64,000 bases of DNA from Hydractinia symbiolongicarpus (GCF_029227915.1 NC_079880.1:18928001-18992000); one strand, 5' to 3'. Shown: positions 21,565-31,763, counted from the stretch's first letter. The notes: a model not told the origin generated them from the letters alone. Program-made: numbers and translations.

Positions 21565-22233
21565 AAGAAGAAAATAATTTACAAAGAGGTGGCAAACCAC
21601 CGCAATGATGAACACAACCTGTTAGGTCTTTGGAAATAAGCTAGAGGTTGTTCTCCTCTAGAGAACATGCCTCTAAAAGCACAATTCTCCCTTTTTACAA
21701 GGAATTAATTAAAAAAATAGAAAAAAAATAAAAAGGACACAACACATTTGAAAAGATGAACAGAACTTTAACCAAGGGCAGGTAGGTTTCGACCCATATT
21801 TCTGAACCTAAGTACCCTGGATGTCTAGCTGGGTCACCTCGAAGAGGTCCGCGGACGATCATCAGCAGAAACTAGACATCCCTATCTTCCTAAAATAAAC
21901 TTTGACCACTTTCTGTTCAACTGTGCTATTCTTTGTTTTTAACTCAGGTAATAAGTGGAGTGGTTACTCTCCAAAGACAAGATCATGTGTGATCAAACCC
22001 CCCTGCTAATGTTTTTTTATTTTTTTATTTTTTTTTAACTGGGGTAATAAGTGGAGTCGTCACTCTCCAAAGACAAGACCTAGTATGATCAAACCCCCTT
22101 GCTAACTTAATTTTTATTTGATTTTGTTTTTATTTTTATTTTTGACTTGGGTAATAAGTGGAGTCGTCACTCTCCAAAGACAAGACTGAGTATAGCCAAG
22201 CCCTCTTGCTGACTCATTCTGGCTAAAATATTC
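21565..22233 (-). other. LINE family 1 3' UTR with three structured tandem modules
   Basis: From the USP stop codon at 22234 to the tail. Modules lie at 22144-22210, 22038-22103 and 21941-22008. Each has the form GGGG-taataag-tg-hairpin-aaaga-CAAG-spacer-CCCC-CTTG. Other visible hairpins are CTAGAGG..CCTCTAG at about 21640, GGTGG-caa-CCACC at about 21587, and a gatgtctag..ctagacatc pair at 21818/21870. The same unit recurs at 23081-23604 and 27542-28237. Confidence 0.75.
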
Positions 22234-22416
22234 TTACCTCAGCTCTTCTAAAAAGAAAACGTATGACTCGTGACTGTTAATAAGGCGGTCATCACAGAAA
22301 ATTACTGCTCTATCGTTGCAATGTATCCACCTGTGAACCATGTGGTCGAAGGCTATGGTTGTGTAGTGACCATTATTTAAGTTGCCGCAATGGTTGATAA
22401 TAGCCCTTAATTGAAA
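22234..22416 (-). pseudogene. Second USP His-box segment (duplicated C-terminus of the LINE protease)
   Basis: The minus frame from 22416 gives FQLRAIINHCGNLNNGHYTT, then HRWIHCNDRAV and a terminal ESYVFFLEELR before a stop at 22234. This is the catalytic His box and Asn/Asp box of a USP. It is out of frame with the preceding QLKRFASANG segment (22439-22540), so a frameshift lies near 22420-22438. It follows a complete first His box in tandem, so the C-terminal third of the protease is present twice. Confidence 0.7.
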
Positions 22417-22438
22417 ATTTTTTACGAAATTTTACTTC

Positions 22439-23080
22439 TCAATCTACGGTAAAAGGTATGGAAAGGGTACCAGGGTAAGCAGTAATACGAGAGGCAATTT
22501 TTGACACAAGGCCGTTGGCACTGGCAAAACGTTTTAGCTGTAAAATGAGTATGTAACAGGATGAATTATTCGAGTTAGATGAATTGACTTCTGAAACGCA
22601 GCAGTCGTTGCACTTAAGCCAAGTGTTTCGTTGATCTTTAAAAAACGCCCAGTAATGTCCTGCTTTTAAGATACCTGAATGGTTAATGGTGGCGACTAAT
22701 CTGTACTTGTTGCTAAAGGAAATTTCATCAGTAGGGTGAGAAAGCACGATTAGCTCCTGGTGTTTCGTAGGCAGACAGTTCACCGATCTTGTATCTTTGA
22801 AAGAAGAACCATTAACTGACGCATACCTAAGTAACTGACCAACAAGGATATCGCCACAACTGGAAATTTGTGTTTCAGTTGTGTTCTTCTGGTGTGATGA
22901 ACACTGGGGGCAAAACCACCTGTCGTCACCTACAAGCTGTTGCGACTGCGAAATTGCCTTGGAAGAGTCCCCTATTGACTTGCATGTTGGTAAAGTAAGA
23001 ATTGTCTCCTTATCTTCTTTAGAAGAGGAACACAAACAAGTGTTACAAGATGTTGTTGTTGTTAATCTAACAGTGAGAGA
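22439..23080 (-). pseudogene. USP domain, C-terminal part (zinc-ribbon and first His box)
   Basis: In order: SCNTCLC, a DDRWFCPQCSSHQ zinc-ribbon pair, ILVGQLLRYASVNG (the QLKRF box), KYRLVATINHSGILKAGHYW with the catalytic His, and WLKCNDCCVSEV with the third catalytic residue. The fold is that of ubiquitin-specific peptidases (C19), which cleave ubiquitin from proteins. A second QLKRFASANG box follows directly after SCYIL, marking an internal duplication. The frame is open from 23093 but is separated from the Cys-box half by an inserted LINE tail. Confidence 0.8.
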
Positions 23081-23604
23081 AAAGAAAATAATTTACAAAG
23101 AGGTGGCAAGCCACCGCAATGATGAACTCAACCTGTTAGGTCTTTGGAAATAAGCTAGAGGTTGTACTCCTCTAGAGAACATGCCTCTAAAAGCACATTT
23201 CTCCCTTTTTACAAGGAATTAATTAAAAAAAATAAAAAAAATAAAAAGGACACAACACATTTGAAAAGATGAACAGAACTTTAACCAAGGGCAGGTAGGT
23301 TTCGACCCTAAGTACCCTGGATGTCTAGCTGGGTCACCTCGAAGAGGTCCGCGGACGATCATCAGCAGAAACTAGACATCCCTATCTTCCTAAAATAAAC
23401 TTTGACCACTTTCTGTTCAACTGTGCTATTCTTTGTTTTTAACTCAGGTAATAAGTGGAGTCGTTACTCTCCAAAGACAAGATCATGTGTGATCAAACCC
23501 CCCCTGCTAATGTTTTTTTATTTTTTTATTTTTTTTTAACTGGGGTAATAAGTGGAGTCGTCACTCTCCAAAGACAAGACCTAGTATGATCAATCCCCCT
23601 TGCA
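23081..23604 (-). repeat. 5'-truncated copy of the LINE's own 3' UTR, inserted in its USP region
   Basis: Starts with the tail aaagaaaataatttacaaagag, continues base for base with the family-1 3' UTR through two structured modules, and stops at gatcaatccccctt near 23604. On both sides the sequence is USP coding: DPSNFLRAL to the right and SLTVRL..SCNTCLC to the left. The QQDA-type segment expected between them is absent, so the insertion came with a deletion. Confidence 0.75.
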
Positions 23605-24066
23605 AAGCCCGCAAGAAATTGGAAGGATCAGTAGCCGAACGGGAGCGATGTAAAAGGGACATATTTAGAAAAGAAAATAATTTACAAAGAGGTGGCAAGC
23701 CACCGCAATGATGAAGTCTATTGACTTCACTAGTGGCGATAACAAAGAGGACTCTGATGGCAGTTGAGACAAAAGACTTGGAAGGACAGTTAACACTTGA
23801 AGGATAGAGTTTGCATAGCATGTGTTACCCTTGTTTATCAAACCGGCATGGGCGTTGTTAGCTTTCTGCTTGGATTTGATCTTTAAGGCAACTGCGGGCT
23901 TTGGCAATGATGTGGCTGGATACGGACCGTTATCGACAAAAGCGTTGGATGCCAAAGAAGGCACTTGGAACATACGATCGTTTGAGGTTGTGGATGTTGT
24001 TGGACTGCATTCTTGGGACCATTGCAGGGAATCTCCACCAAACCAGATGCAAAATGATGTTTTCAT
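23605..24066 (-). pseudogene. USP domain, N-terminal part (catalytic Cys box)
   Basis: The frame runs on from the LINE endonuclease: ICMKTSFCIWF (end of the nuclease domain), a Ser/Thr-rich linker, then AGLINKGNTCYANSILQVL. The latter is the USP Cys box with the catalytic Cys. SPLVKSIDF follows. A 47-bp LINE tail (23670-23716) then interrupts it, and SLLHRSRSATDPSNFLRAL (23605-23669) resumes the domain. This frame and the endonuclease frame ending at 24259 differ by an exact multiple of three, with one TAG at 24259-24261. The USP therefore sat on the same polypeptide as RT and nuclease. Confidence 0.8.
23670..23716 (-). repeat. 47-bp solo LINE tail
   Basis: Only the last ~45 bases of the family-1 3' UTR (gaaaataatttacaaagagg..cgcaatgatgaa) are present, flanked by USP coding sequence on both sides. 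A tiny 5'-truncated insertion is the simplest reading. Confidence 0.65.
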
Positions 24067-24258
24067 GCATATGTCACCAAGTTTGCGTGCAGTTATGAAT
24101 CCAGATTTGTTGGAAAAACCGAGAGTCTTTAAACAACATGTAAGGGACCTAGAACAGTAACCTCCAGCACCTACTTCAACAGCGTAAAGATGTGGAGACC
24201 AACCGTTTCTACGTTTTACTTCGACTAAAGAGGAGTACTTAGAAAGTTTGGTACAGTG

Positions 24259-26863
24259 CTAGGACTCCATATTCTCCTCACAAGGACAGGTAAGTTCTAG
24301 GAGAATAGCAATTTTGGAACAGTTGGAATACATTACAATGTCTGATCTTAGTGATGTAACAGCTATGTGACCAGGGAGCACAAAGCTATTGTTTAAGTCA
24401 GACAGTATCACCAAGTCACTGGCGTGATGGAATAGACCTGTTGGTTTTGATCTTTTCCCAGAGGTGTATGTACCTGCTTTAACAAATGGTATCTTAAACA
24501 ATTTACTTTTCGGAGATGGTTTAAGTTCTGGCACAATTTTTTGAGGCTCACAAAGAACAGAATCATGTCGGAAAGGGAATTGGCCTTGAGTAAGGGCAAC
24601 CTTGCAAGAACCTAAGACGTGCTGTGATGCATAAAAGTTTTCCACACAAGGAACAACTGTATTCAGTGCAAATGTTCCAACGATTTAAGTTGCTGGGTGA
24701 CAGTAAAACGTCATAAGTAGAAGCTAGACAGAAAGAAGGCAAGTTTGGTGGCATAGCAAGAATGGATTTCCAGGACAGGTCATTTCGGATGTAATTCTCC
24801 CATCTGGTCCACTGCCCTTGTACTTGGAACTGCATGGTCCTACTCATGTTAGCTTCCTCGTCTATATCTCTGGCTGTGTTTGATATCAACTTTCTGTAAG
24901 CGTAGGACTGTTTGGAAGTGGGAACCTTCAAACATCTTTGGATGTCTAGGCCAGCTCTACCTAGTTGGGGAGTACCTATCATGGATCGAACTGTCACTTC
25001 TGTCTCTGCCGTTGTAACTGCGTCATTAACCTTCCATTTACCCGATTTTAAGGAGGGGGCACTATGTGAGACTAGTGGGTCTTTAGAGTCTCTTAAAACC
25101 AGATGGCCACTAATTTTGGAGGACTTTAGTAGTGATGGCAGACTTTTGATTGGCAGGGGACAAGGCGAACAGGAGCTGTACAGACAGATGTTAGTAGCGG
25201 ATGGGTGAATTGAAAGCCATTTTCTGATAAAAGCAAATGTCTTTTGTTCCAACCTTGAAGCCCGAGATATGGGAACTTCGTAAATAAGCAGTGGCCATTG
25301 GATTCTAGGGATAAGTAAATTTTGTAGAATCCAGAGTTTCTGAGTGCCTTTGAAACAAGAACTATTTATTATTGTAAGCCCAGTTGTTAACTTATTCTCC
25401 AGTTCCCCGATTGACTTTGCGCCTTACGGTCCAAACCAGTAGTATATCGGTTTAGGAGTTCTTGAGTTCCCGAAACACAGGATGACATGAGGTTGATATC
25501 GTCCATAAAAGCTCTAATTACTGTTAGGGATACCTTCTTAGAAGTAACATAATTGCAGGCATCAGATAGGAGTGTATTTAAGGATGATGTTGATACCAGC
25601 GAGAAACAAAATGATCGAAAGTGTGCACCCAGCGAAAATGCCACGCATGTGCCTGTGCCAGTTGCTTGGTGAGGACAACTAACAGATTACCTATCAATTC
25701 CGAAGTAAGTCTTGATGAACGATATCCAGCGTGGAACAACTCCATATCTCTCCAGTGCAAAAAATATTAAATTGTGTGGAATTGAAGGAAATGCATTTGC
25801 AATATCCAGCCATATTGTGGCGAGGTCTGACTTGTTAACTCGGGCTTCTTTAAGAGCAGCCCAAACCATCGACATGTGTTCCCAGCAACCTGGAACCTTT
25901 TCCATACAACCTTTTTGGAGTAACGTATTGATAAATTTGTTGTTATTAATTATGTGGGCTTCTAACCGTCTTGATACAAGACTGAATAAAAGCTTGCCTG
26001 CTACATTTATTAAGGCGATAGACCGATATCTTTAATATTAGACTCCATAGGAGTTTTTGATTTAGGGATATCAATTTCACTAGCACAACGCCATTGAATG
26101 TGAACAACACAATTTTTAAAAGAAGTCTTAAACATATTAAACAATACAGAATTTACTTTAGGACACTTCTTGTATACTTTATAGGGTATAGCATTGATGC
26201 CTGGTGAATAAGCATTTCGTCGGGTTGCAAGAATCTTTAAAAAATCTTTATATTTAAAAGCAGATGCCGGAAAGGGTTGTGAAATAGGAGGGTTTGGTGG
26301 TAGCCCGTGTAAATTGCCTAGGGGAACTTCGTAAAGATCGTCTTTCACAGATGAAGCTTTATGGTTATCAAGTGTTTCTTGATCAACCCTTAAAATAGAA
26401 TAACACTTTGGGTCAAGCAGATCCTTTCCTGCTTTGTAAGGGTTGTTCCTAAAGGAGTCCTGAGCTTTCTTGAATTTTCGGCGCTTTTTCCTAGCCCGTT
26501 CACTTCGGCTCAAAAGTGTAATTTTAGCTTTCACCTCCATCCTTTGAATTAGGTTGCAAGAAACCTTTATTTGCCTAAGATGTGATTCTTTTCTTTTATT
26601 AAATTAATGGAAAAAATTGTTCGACGATTCTTCCCTGACAGGTTTTTGCCACCGTTGTAAACAGGGTGACCAAAAACTTGGGCTGCTTCATTGTAGATAG
26701 TGTCTTCTAGAAGTTGCACTTTTTCAAAAAGAGAATTACAAAACGATAAGACTTCAGAAACAGAGCTATCCGAATGGGTACAGCGATCGTCGATCAAATT
26801 CCCCCAAGAAATTGGAAGTAATGGATAACGAAAAAAAATAAAGCTGTTTATCGTTGTCAACAT
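24259..26863 (-). pseudogene. LINE reverse transcriptase and restriction-like endonuclease
   Basis: Pieces in transcription order: LPISWGNLIDDRCTHSDSSV linker (26863-26567); RT fingers FKYKDFLKILATRRNAYSPGINAIPYKVY (26540-26010); GCMEKVPGCWEHMSMVW and LDIANAFPSIPHNLIF (25905-25687); IRAFMDDINLMSSC with the FxDD catalytic site (25644-25387); a post-RT segment with GQWTRWENYIRNDLSWKS and the CSLCGK knuckle (25252-24563); then the nuclease with SGCKVALTQGQF, LRSDIVMYS and LLELTCPCEENM (24645-24259). The usual RPD catalytic motif reads RSD. Frame changes fall near 26560, 26000, 25690, 25380 and 24620. The relative at 60.7-62.3 kb shares these motifs. Confidence 0.85.
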
Positions 26864-27410
26864 TGCGACATAAATTGTAAATCACAACGTGGTCTTTATA
26901 GGCACTGCAATGTTAAACATACATGAGCAACTGTCACAACAAATTCTTGTGACTCTACTATTTCCATACCACAGCTGTCAAAGGAAGAACAATGTTTGAA
27001 GAAATTTCACCCCTTAACTTTAAAATTAATAGTAAATATATGTGCTGATTCATGCTTTAAAGATTTGTGTTTGCCTGAAAATATTAGATGCTTTTCAACT
27101 ATGGAACAAGTTCAGACCAATGATTGAAAATATTATGGGGATGCCGCAGATTTTTACATGTATTTTTATGGCATGTTGAAGGAAAATATCCTACCATCAA
27201 AATTTGAAGAAACACAATTTAGGAATATTTTGCTTGCAGAAGTGGTAAATCATATGTTGACCCATTTATCAGGCATTGGTAAAGATACACCCAAAAACCT
27301 ACAGGCCACAGAAATTTCAAAAAAAAAGAGCTCAAAAGTTTATTCTGTTATGAAGTGGAGCCACAAGTTGATAAAGAAATTAGTTTAAACTTGTTGGAGC
27401 ATATGTTTAC
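26841..27410 (+). pseudogene. C2H2 zinc-finger transposon protein fragment
   Basis: Next to the LINE 5' end the plus strand reads YRCQHCDINCKSQRGLYRHC..H, a C2H2-type finger, followed after a stop by LTLKLIVNICADSCFKDLCL and by a frame at 27158-27388 with EVVNHMLTHLSG and YSVMKWSHKLIKK. I recognise the arrangement from uncharacterised cnidarian proteins but cannot name a function. Several stops make it a relic. The finger begins exactly at the LINE border, so the LINE probably inserted here. Confidence 0.5.
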
Positions 27411-27541
27411 ATTGCTTACTAAAGTTCGCACCTTTCATATGCTAAGGATATTCGTGAAAAACACAGGGCTGCTAAACAGAATTCAAAAAACGTGCTTTGA
27501 GAGTTGAACTAAAGAAAACAGCTAATACTAAAGAACTGGGA

Positions 27542-28237
27542 AGAAAGAAAATAATTTACAAAGAGGTGACAAGCCACCGCAATGATAAACTCAACCTGTT
27601 AGGTCTTTGGAAATAAGCTAGAGGTTGTATTCCTCTAGAGAAAATGCCTCTAAAAGCACAATTCTCCCTTTTTACAAGGAATTAATTAAAAAATATATAA
27701 AAAAAATAAAAAGGACACAACACATTTGAAAAGATGAACAGAACTTTAACCAAGGGCAGGTAGGTTTCGACCCATATTTCTGAACCTAAGTAGTCTAGCT
27801 GGGTCACCACGAAGACGTCCGCGGACGGTCATCAGCAGAAACCAGACATCCCTATCTTCCTAAAGTAAACTTTGACCTTTTTCTGTTCAACTGTGCTATT
27901 CTTTGTTTTTAACTCAGGTAATAAGTGGCGTCGTTACTCTCCAAAGACAAGATCATGTGTGATCAAACCCCTCTGCTAATCGTTTTTTTTTTTTAACTGG
28001 GGTAATAAGTGGAGTCGTCACTCTCCAAAGAAAAGACCTAGTATGATCAAACCCCCTTGCTAACTTAATTTTTATTTTATTTTGTTTTATTTTTGACTGG
28101 GGTAATAAGTGGAGTCGTCACTCTCCAAAGACAAGACTGAGTGTAGTCAAGCCCCCTTGCTGACTTATTACGGTTAAAATATTCTTATCTCAGCTCTTCT
28201 AAAAAGAAAACATATGACTCGTGACTGTTAATAAGGC
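27542..28237 (-). repeat. 5'-truncated LINE family 1 copy: 3' UTR plus last USP codons
   Basis: Collinear with 21565-22283: tail, CTAGAGG hairpin, and three modules at about 27911, 28000 and 28095. It ends with the reverse complement of the final USP codons (LINSHESYVFFLEELR). Truncation falls exactly where a MITE begins. Confidence 0.75.
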
Positions 28238-28740
28238 CCTAGACATGGACTAAAAACCTCTCAAAAAGGCTATTTTTATAGCCACAAATTTTCAAAAAAA
28301 CATGTTTTGGCTTTAACTTATGTGTTTTATTCTATATGCCTGACATATTTCTTTACATTGTTTATTTAAACTTTATTATTGTTAAGAAATCAATGACAAA
28401 TTCTTGCATAACCTGTCTTAGAGTGCAAAAATTAGGAACGACATTTATTCACAGGTTTTGTCGATAACGCCAAATATTCTCAGTGAGCAATACAAAATTT
28501 ATTAAGTTTTTTCAGTAAGTTTTTTTCGAAATATTTTTCAATTTGTAGAGTTGCAAAAAGATCCAGGTGAAGTAAATACAATGTGTGCCTACAAAACTTT
28601 GTTTTCTGCTAGAACCCTCCAGTCCCAGTATAAAGGGGACTGAATAATGTGACCAAAAATATTGATAGCCAGTGTAATATTTTTTTAAAAAATTGTGGCT
28701 ATAAAAATAGCCAGTTTGACAGTTTTAATCCATGTCCAGG
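28238..28740. mobile_element. MITE with ~47-bp inverted termini
   Basis: The left end cctagacatggactaaaaac..ggctatttttatagccac is mirrored by gtggctataaaaatagcc..gttttaatccatgtccagg. The inner GGCTATTTTTATAGCC is itself palindromic. No coding capacity. The target duplication is not clear. Confidence 0.75.
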
Positions 28741-28796
28741 ATGTAGCATCTATTGAGAGTTTTTCTTTCTTTTTGGCAATGGACTATCATCAATAA

Positions 28797-29714
28797 CTAT
28801 CGGCGTAATCCAATAGCACGTTGTCTGCCAAAATAATTTTTGAAATAATTCTGGCAAAATGTTTCTGACAAAATATAACGTACGCCATGCTCAAGTAAGA
28901 ATTTACAGACTTTTTTAAAGGAATGTACAGTCATTTGTAATCCTTCATACGTCTGCCAAGAGATGAAGATATTCGATCTTGCCTGTGCAGTATAAGGATG
29001 ATCATTGCGTTCTTTATGCGATTCCTTCCATAATTGGAAATAAGAGAGAAAATCGTCCAGCCAGGTGAAACTGATATCATCGATAGATTCATATGGTCTT
29101 GAAAATGGTTTTATATTCAATTCATGGTCAACAGTGTTTTTAACATTAAGGCAGTCAAAAAACTTATCCATCATAATGCAAAATGGTGCATTGCCATCTG
29201 CTTCAGGTGGACCAAACTCATTAATTACATTTCCAACTGTTTCACTTAGTACTGGTGCAGCCAAACGGACTCTCATTTTAGAATAAGGTGTCAAATTTAT
29301 GTGATCATTTGTCAACTTGTGAACTAACTTTAAGTCACTTTCAAGATCTTCATGATATAACTGAGATATGTGACTCCAAAGTACAAAAAACCCACTGTTC
29401 CACATGTACCGTGTTGCTCTACCAGAATCAGAGTTGGACAGACAATTGCGAGCTGTTTTAATGAGACGGGGTACATCAGCAAAAAAATATATAAAACATT
29501 TATCTGTAGCATATAGGTTAATGGAACGATACACTACATTTTTCTCTGACTACCGACATAATAAGTTGTGCATTCTAAAAAACGACGGTTTGGTGAAGCA
29601 CCATCAGCTGTAGCAGCAATAACTTCTAAATTTATTTGCTCTATATAAGAAACACTCATGTACCGTGTTGCAACACGGTACAGGAGTGTTGCAAAGTTTG
29701 TATTATTATCACCT
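28797..29714 (-). pseudogene. P-element/THAP9-like transposase fragment
   Basis: Two frames together match the catalytic region of P-type transposases. First comes GDNNTNFATLLYRVATRYMS and EVIAATADGASPNRRF (29714-29534). Then, in the other frame, comes FFADVPRLIKTARNCLSNSD, HISQLYHEDL, KLTNDHINLTPYSKM, APFCIMMDKFFDCLNV, ISWQTYEGLQM and ETFCQNYFKNYFGRQR (29534-28797). The FGRQRA-x-G motif near the end is a hallmark of this family. It is broken by a frameshift near 29560, lacks its THAP and leucine-zipper N-terminus, and abuts a MITE at 29715. Confidence 0.85.
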
Positions 29715-29920
29715 ACAATCCCGGTCAAAAATAATGGCAGTAAACCCTTTCTTCATGTGTAGCAAGAGCTTGATAAGTACAAAGCCCCCTTTCCCCCAGT
29801 ATCAATGTTCAAAAGTTGTGCTAACGCGTTTCCAAACATTGATAATGGGGGAGAGGGGGTAAGAAAGGATTATACTGCACTTTTTGTAGCTTACTGCCAA
29901 TATATTTTGACCGGGATTGT
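29715..29920. mobile_element. ~206-bp fold-back MITE
   Basis: The left end acaatcccggtcaaaaataa is mirrored by ttttgaccgggattgt at the right end. Similarity extends inward through tggcagtaa / ttactgcca. The interior is largely self-complementary (ccctttctt / aagaaagg, tatcaatgtt / aacattgata). Confidence 0.75.
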
Positions 29921-30396
29921 CTCTGAAATTTTAGACTTAGAATTCTTTCGGCAATTTTTTGCAGTAATTTTTTTTGACTAAATTTTTAAATTAATTCAAA
30001 GGTGGATACTATATATATGTTTTGAAGTATGTACCAGCATTGTTTCTTTTGTGCCATGCTAAAATTGGAAACGATAGAAATGCTAAAACAATAGATGACG
30101 AGGCGAATGGGGCATTTTTCGATAATCGCGAGACATTATAATATTCCGTGAAAAATTGTAGTTAGATGAATACGTTATTGTTACTAATTTTTGTGGGTAT
30201 TAATTTTGACGCAGTTGTGCGAAAAAAAATTATTTGCGCGCAAAATTTAGTACAGAAGCAACGCGCAAAATGTTTTGGGTGAAAATCACTACGCGCAAAA
30301 AATATATATATATACCTTTTCAAGAATGAAAGGGTACATGTATATTGAGTCAAAAAAGAAAGATATATATAAACATAAAACCAGCGCAAAATCAAA

Positions 30397-31511
30397 ATGT
30401 CTCCAAAAAACAGTCGGGGTAAGTATCAAAAAATGGACCTACAAACTTCCATGAAGTTGAGGATATTGCATCAGGAGAACGGTCTGAGTTGATATGAGCT
30501 TGTCAAGCGTTATGGAAAACAGTTTGCAAAGCGGACCATTTACAGGCATGCAAAAAAACCTATGGATGCCGCTGCCCCGTTCGATCCACGGAAAGAAAAC
30601 CAAGGTCGCCCTCGAAAGGTGTCTATCCGTATGGAACGAATAATTGTCAGGACTGTGGCACAATTGCGACGGAATGGGGTACAGTTCTCCTCGAAGAAAG
30701 TTCAAGAGACAGCAGGACTCGGCTGGAAGATAAGTAACAGAGACATACGACGTTGTTTGCAGAAACATGGTTACAAGTATTGTCAATCAAGGAAAAAAGG
30801 ACTTTTAAGCGTGAAAGACAAATCCATTCGCACGAAGTTTGCTAGGCAACAGTTAAATCTGCCGGCCGTGTACTGGACTAAGGAGATTGGGTTTTATTCG
30901 GATGGGATTGGATTTGCATTTAAGCCCAACCCAGCTGGAAAGGCGAGAACAGTATCAAGTATGACCTGGCGTAGGCCCAACAAAGGTCTTTCTATCACAA
31001 CAAAAGGACGAAAAGAAGGCAGTGGGGTAAGATGGCAAATTTTTTCGTTGCGATTAGTTTTGGTTATGGGGTTGTCATGTGTCACCATCATGACTGGAAA
31101 ATCACTGGCGACAATTTTGCCAGGTATGTTATTGATGAACAATTCCCCACTGCCTTCGCGAAGAGCGACTCTGCGCTACCGTACAAGTTTCTTCAGGATG
31201 GATGTCCTAAACAAAATTCAAAAGCAGCGAGGGTGGCCTTGGAGCGCAAAGGTTATGTCATGGTCAAAATACCGGCACGCTCCCCGGATCTAAACCCAAT
31301 AGAAAATCTTTTTCACCTGGTTAGGACAAAATTAAAAGAAGACGCAATGAAACAGAACATCACAGCAGAAACATATGAACAGTTTGTGAACAGAATCAAG
31401 CAAACCATGTTGACAGGTATTCCAAAACAAACTATTGACAACCTGATATCATCAATGCCAAAAAGGTTGGCACTTGTGCAAAAGCACAAAGGTGCCAGAA
31501 CAAAATATTAA
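30397..31511 (+). pseudogene. Tc1/mariner transposase, with a stop and a frameshift
   Basis: It starts MSPKNSRGKYQKM. A paired-like N-terminal helix region follows (LVKRYGKQFAKRTIYRH), with a TGA after HQENGLS near 30495. The catalytic core shows Asp in GFYSDGIGF, a second Asp in FLQDGCPKQN, and Glu in SPDLNPIENLFH, the D,D34E-type triad of Tc1-like enzymes. The frame changes near 31040, between KEGSGVRWQ and MANFFVAISFGYG. The spacing between the last Asp and Glu is normal. No clear terminal repeats were found, so the element limits are uncertain. Confidence 0.85.
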
Positions 31512-31536
31512 GTTTTTAAAGATATTTAGCTGTAAA

Positions 31537-31753
31537 TTCTATGCGTCACAGTGCGTCACTAATGCGTCACTCGGTTTTTTGCATGTGTTTAACTGTTAAA
31601 TGTATGCGTCACATGCGTCACAACATTTTTTTTAAAGATATATATACTATTCTTTTAAAACTTTGGATGTGACGCATGTGACGCATTAAATTCTGTTAGA
31701 GCATAGTACTATATAGCTTGTGACGCATATGTGACGCACTTGTGACGCATGGA
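31537..31753. mobile_element. Fold-back element with about ten TGCGTCAC repeats
   Basis: Five TGCGTCAC sites on the left half (31541-31620) are mirrored by five GTGACGCA sites on the right half (31668-31750). The outer ~35 bases are near-perfect inverted repeats (tgcgtcacagtgcgtcac against gtgacgcacttgtgacgca). It lies directly behind the dead Tc1 gene. Confidence 0.75.
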
Positions 31754-31763
31754 ATATAATATT

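Larger units (their letters stand above)
21565..26840 (-). mobile_element. RLE-type LINE with a C-terminal USP domain, 5'-truncated and internally disrupted
   Basis: Reading right to left: linker and RT (26863-25252), post-RT zinc knuckle and restriction-like endonuclease (25252-24066), USP protease pieces (24066-22234), then a 3' UTR of about 670 bases with three structured modules, ending at gtaaattattttctt near 21565. The 5' end abuts a plus-strand zinc-finger fragment at about 26840, so the N-terminus is missing. Several frameshifts and self-derived insertions make this copy dead. Confidence 0.8.

Noticed and set aside
21565-21660. Hammerhead ribozyme in the LINE tail
   Set aside because: A TGATGA and a GGAAA occur in the right general order, but the CUGAUGA and GAAA core and stem II spacing do not fit.
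22439-24066. USP as an ordinary host deubiquitinase gene
   Set aside because: It is in frame with the LINE endonuclease, shares the element's 3' UTR, and its last codons recur in the truncated copy at 28.2 kb.
24912-25208. 98-residue plus frame
   Set aside because: Antisense to the LINE RT/post-RT region, no motif.
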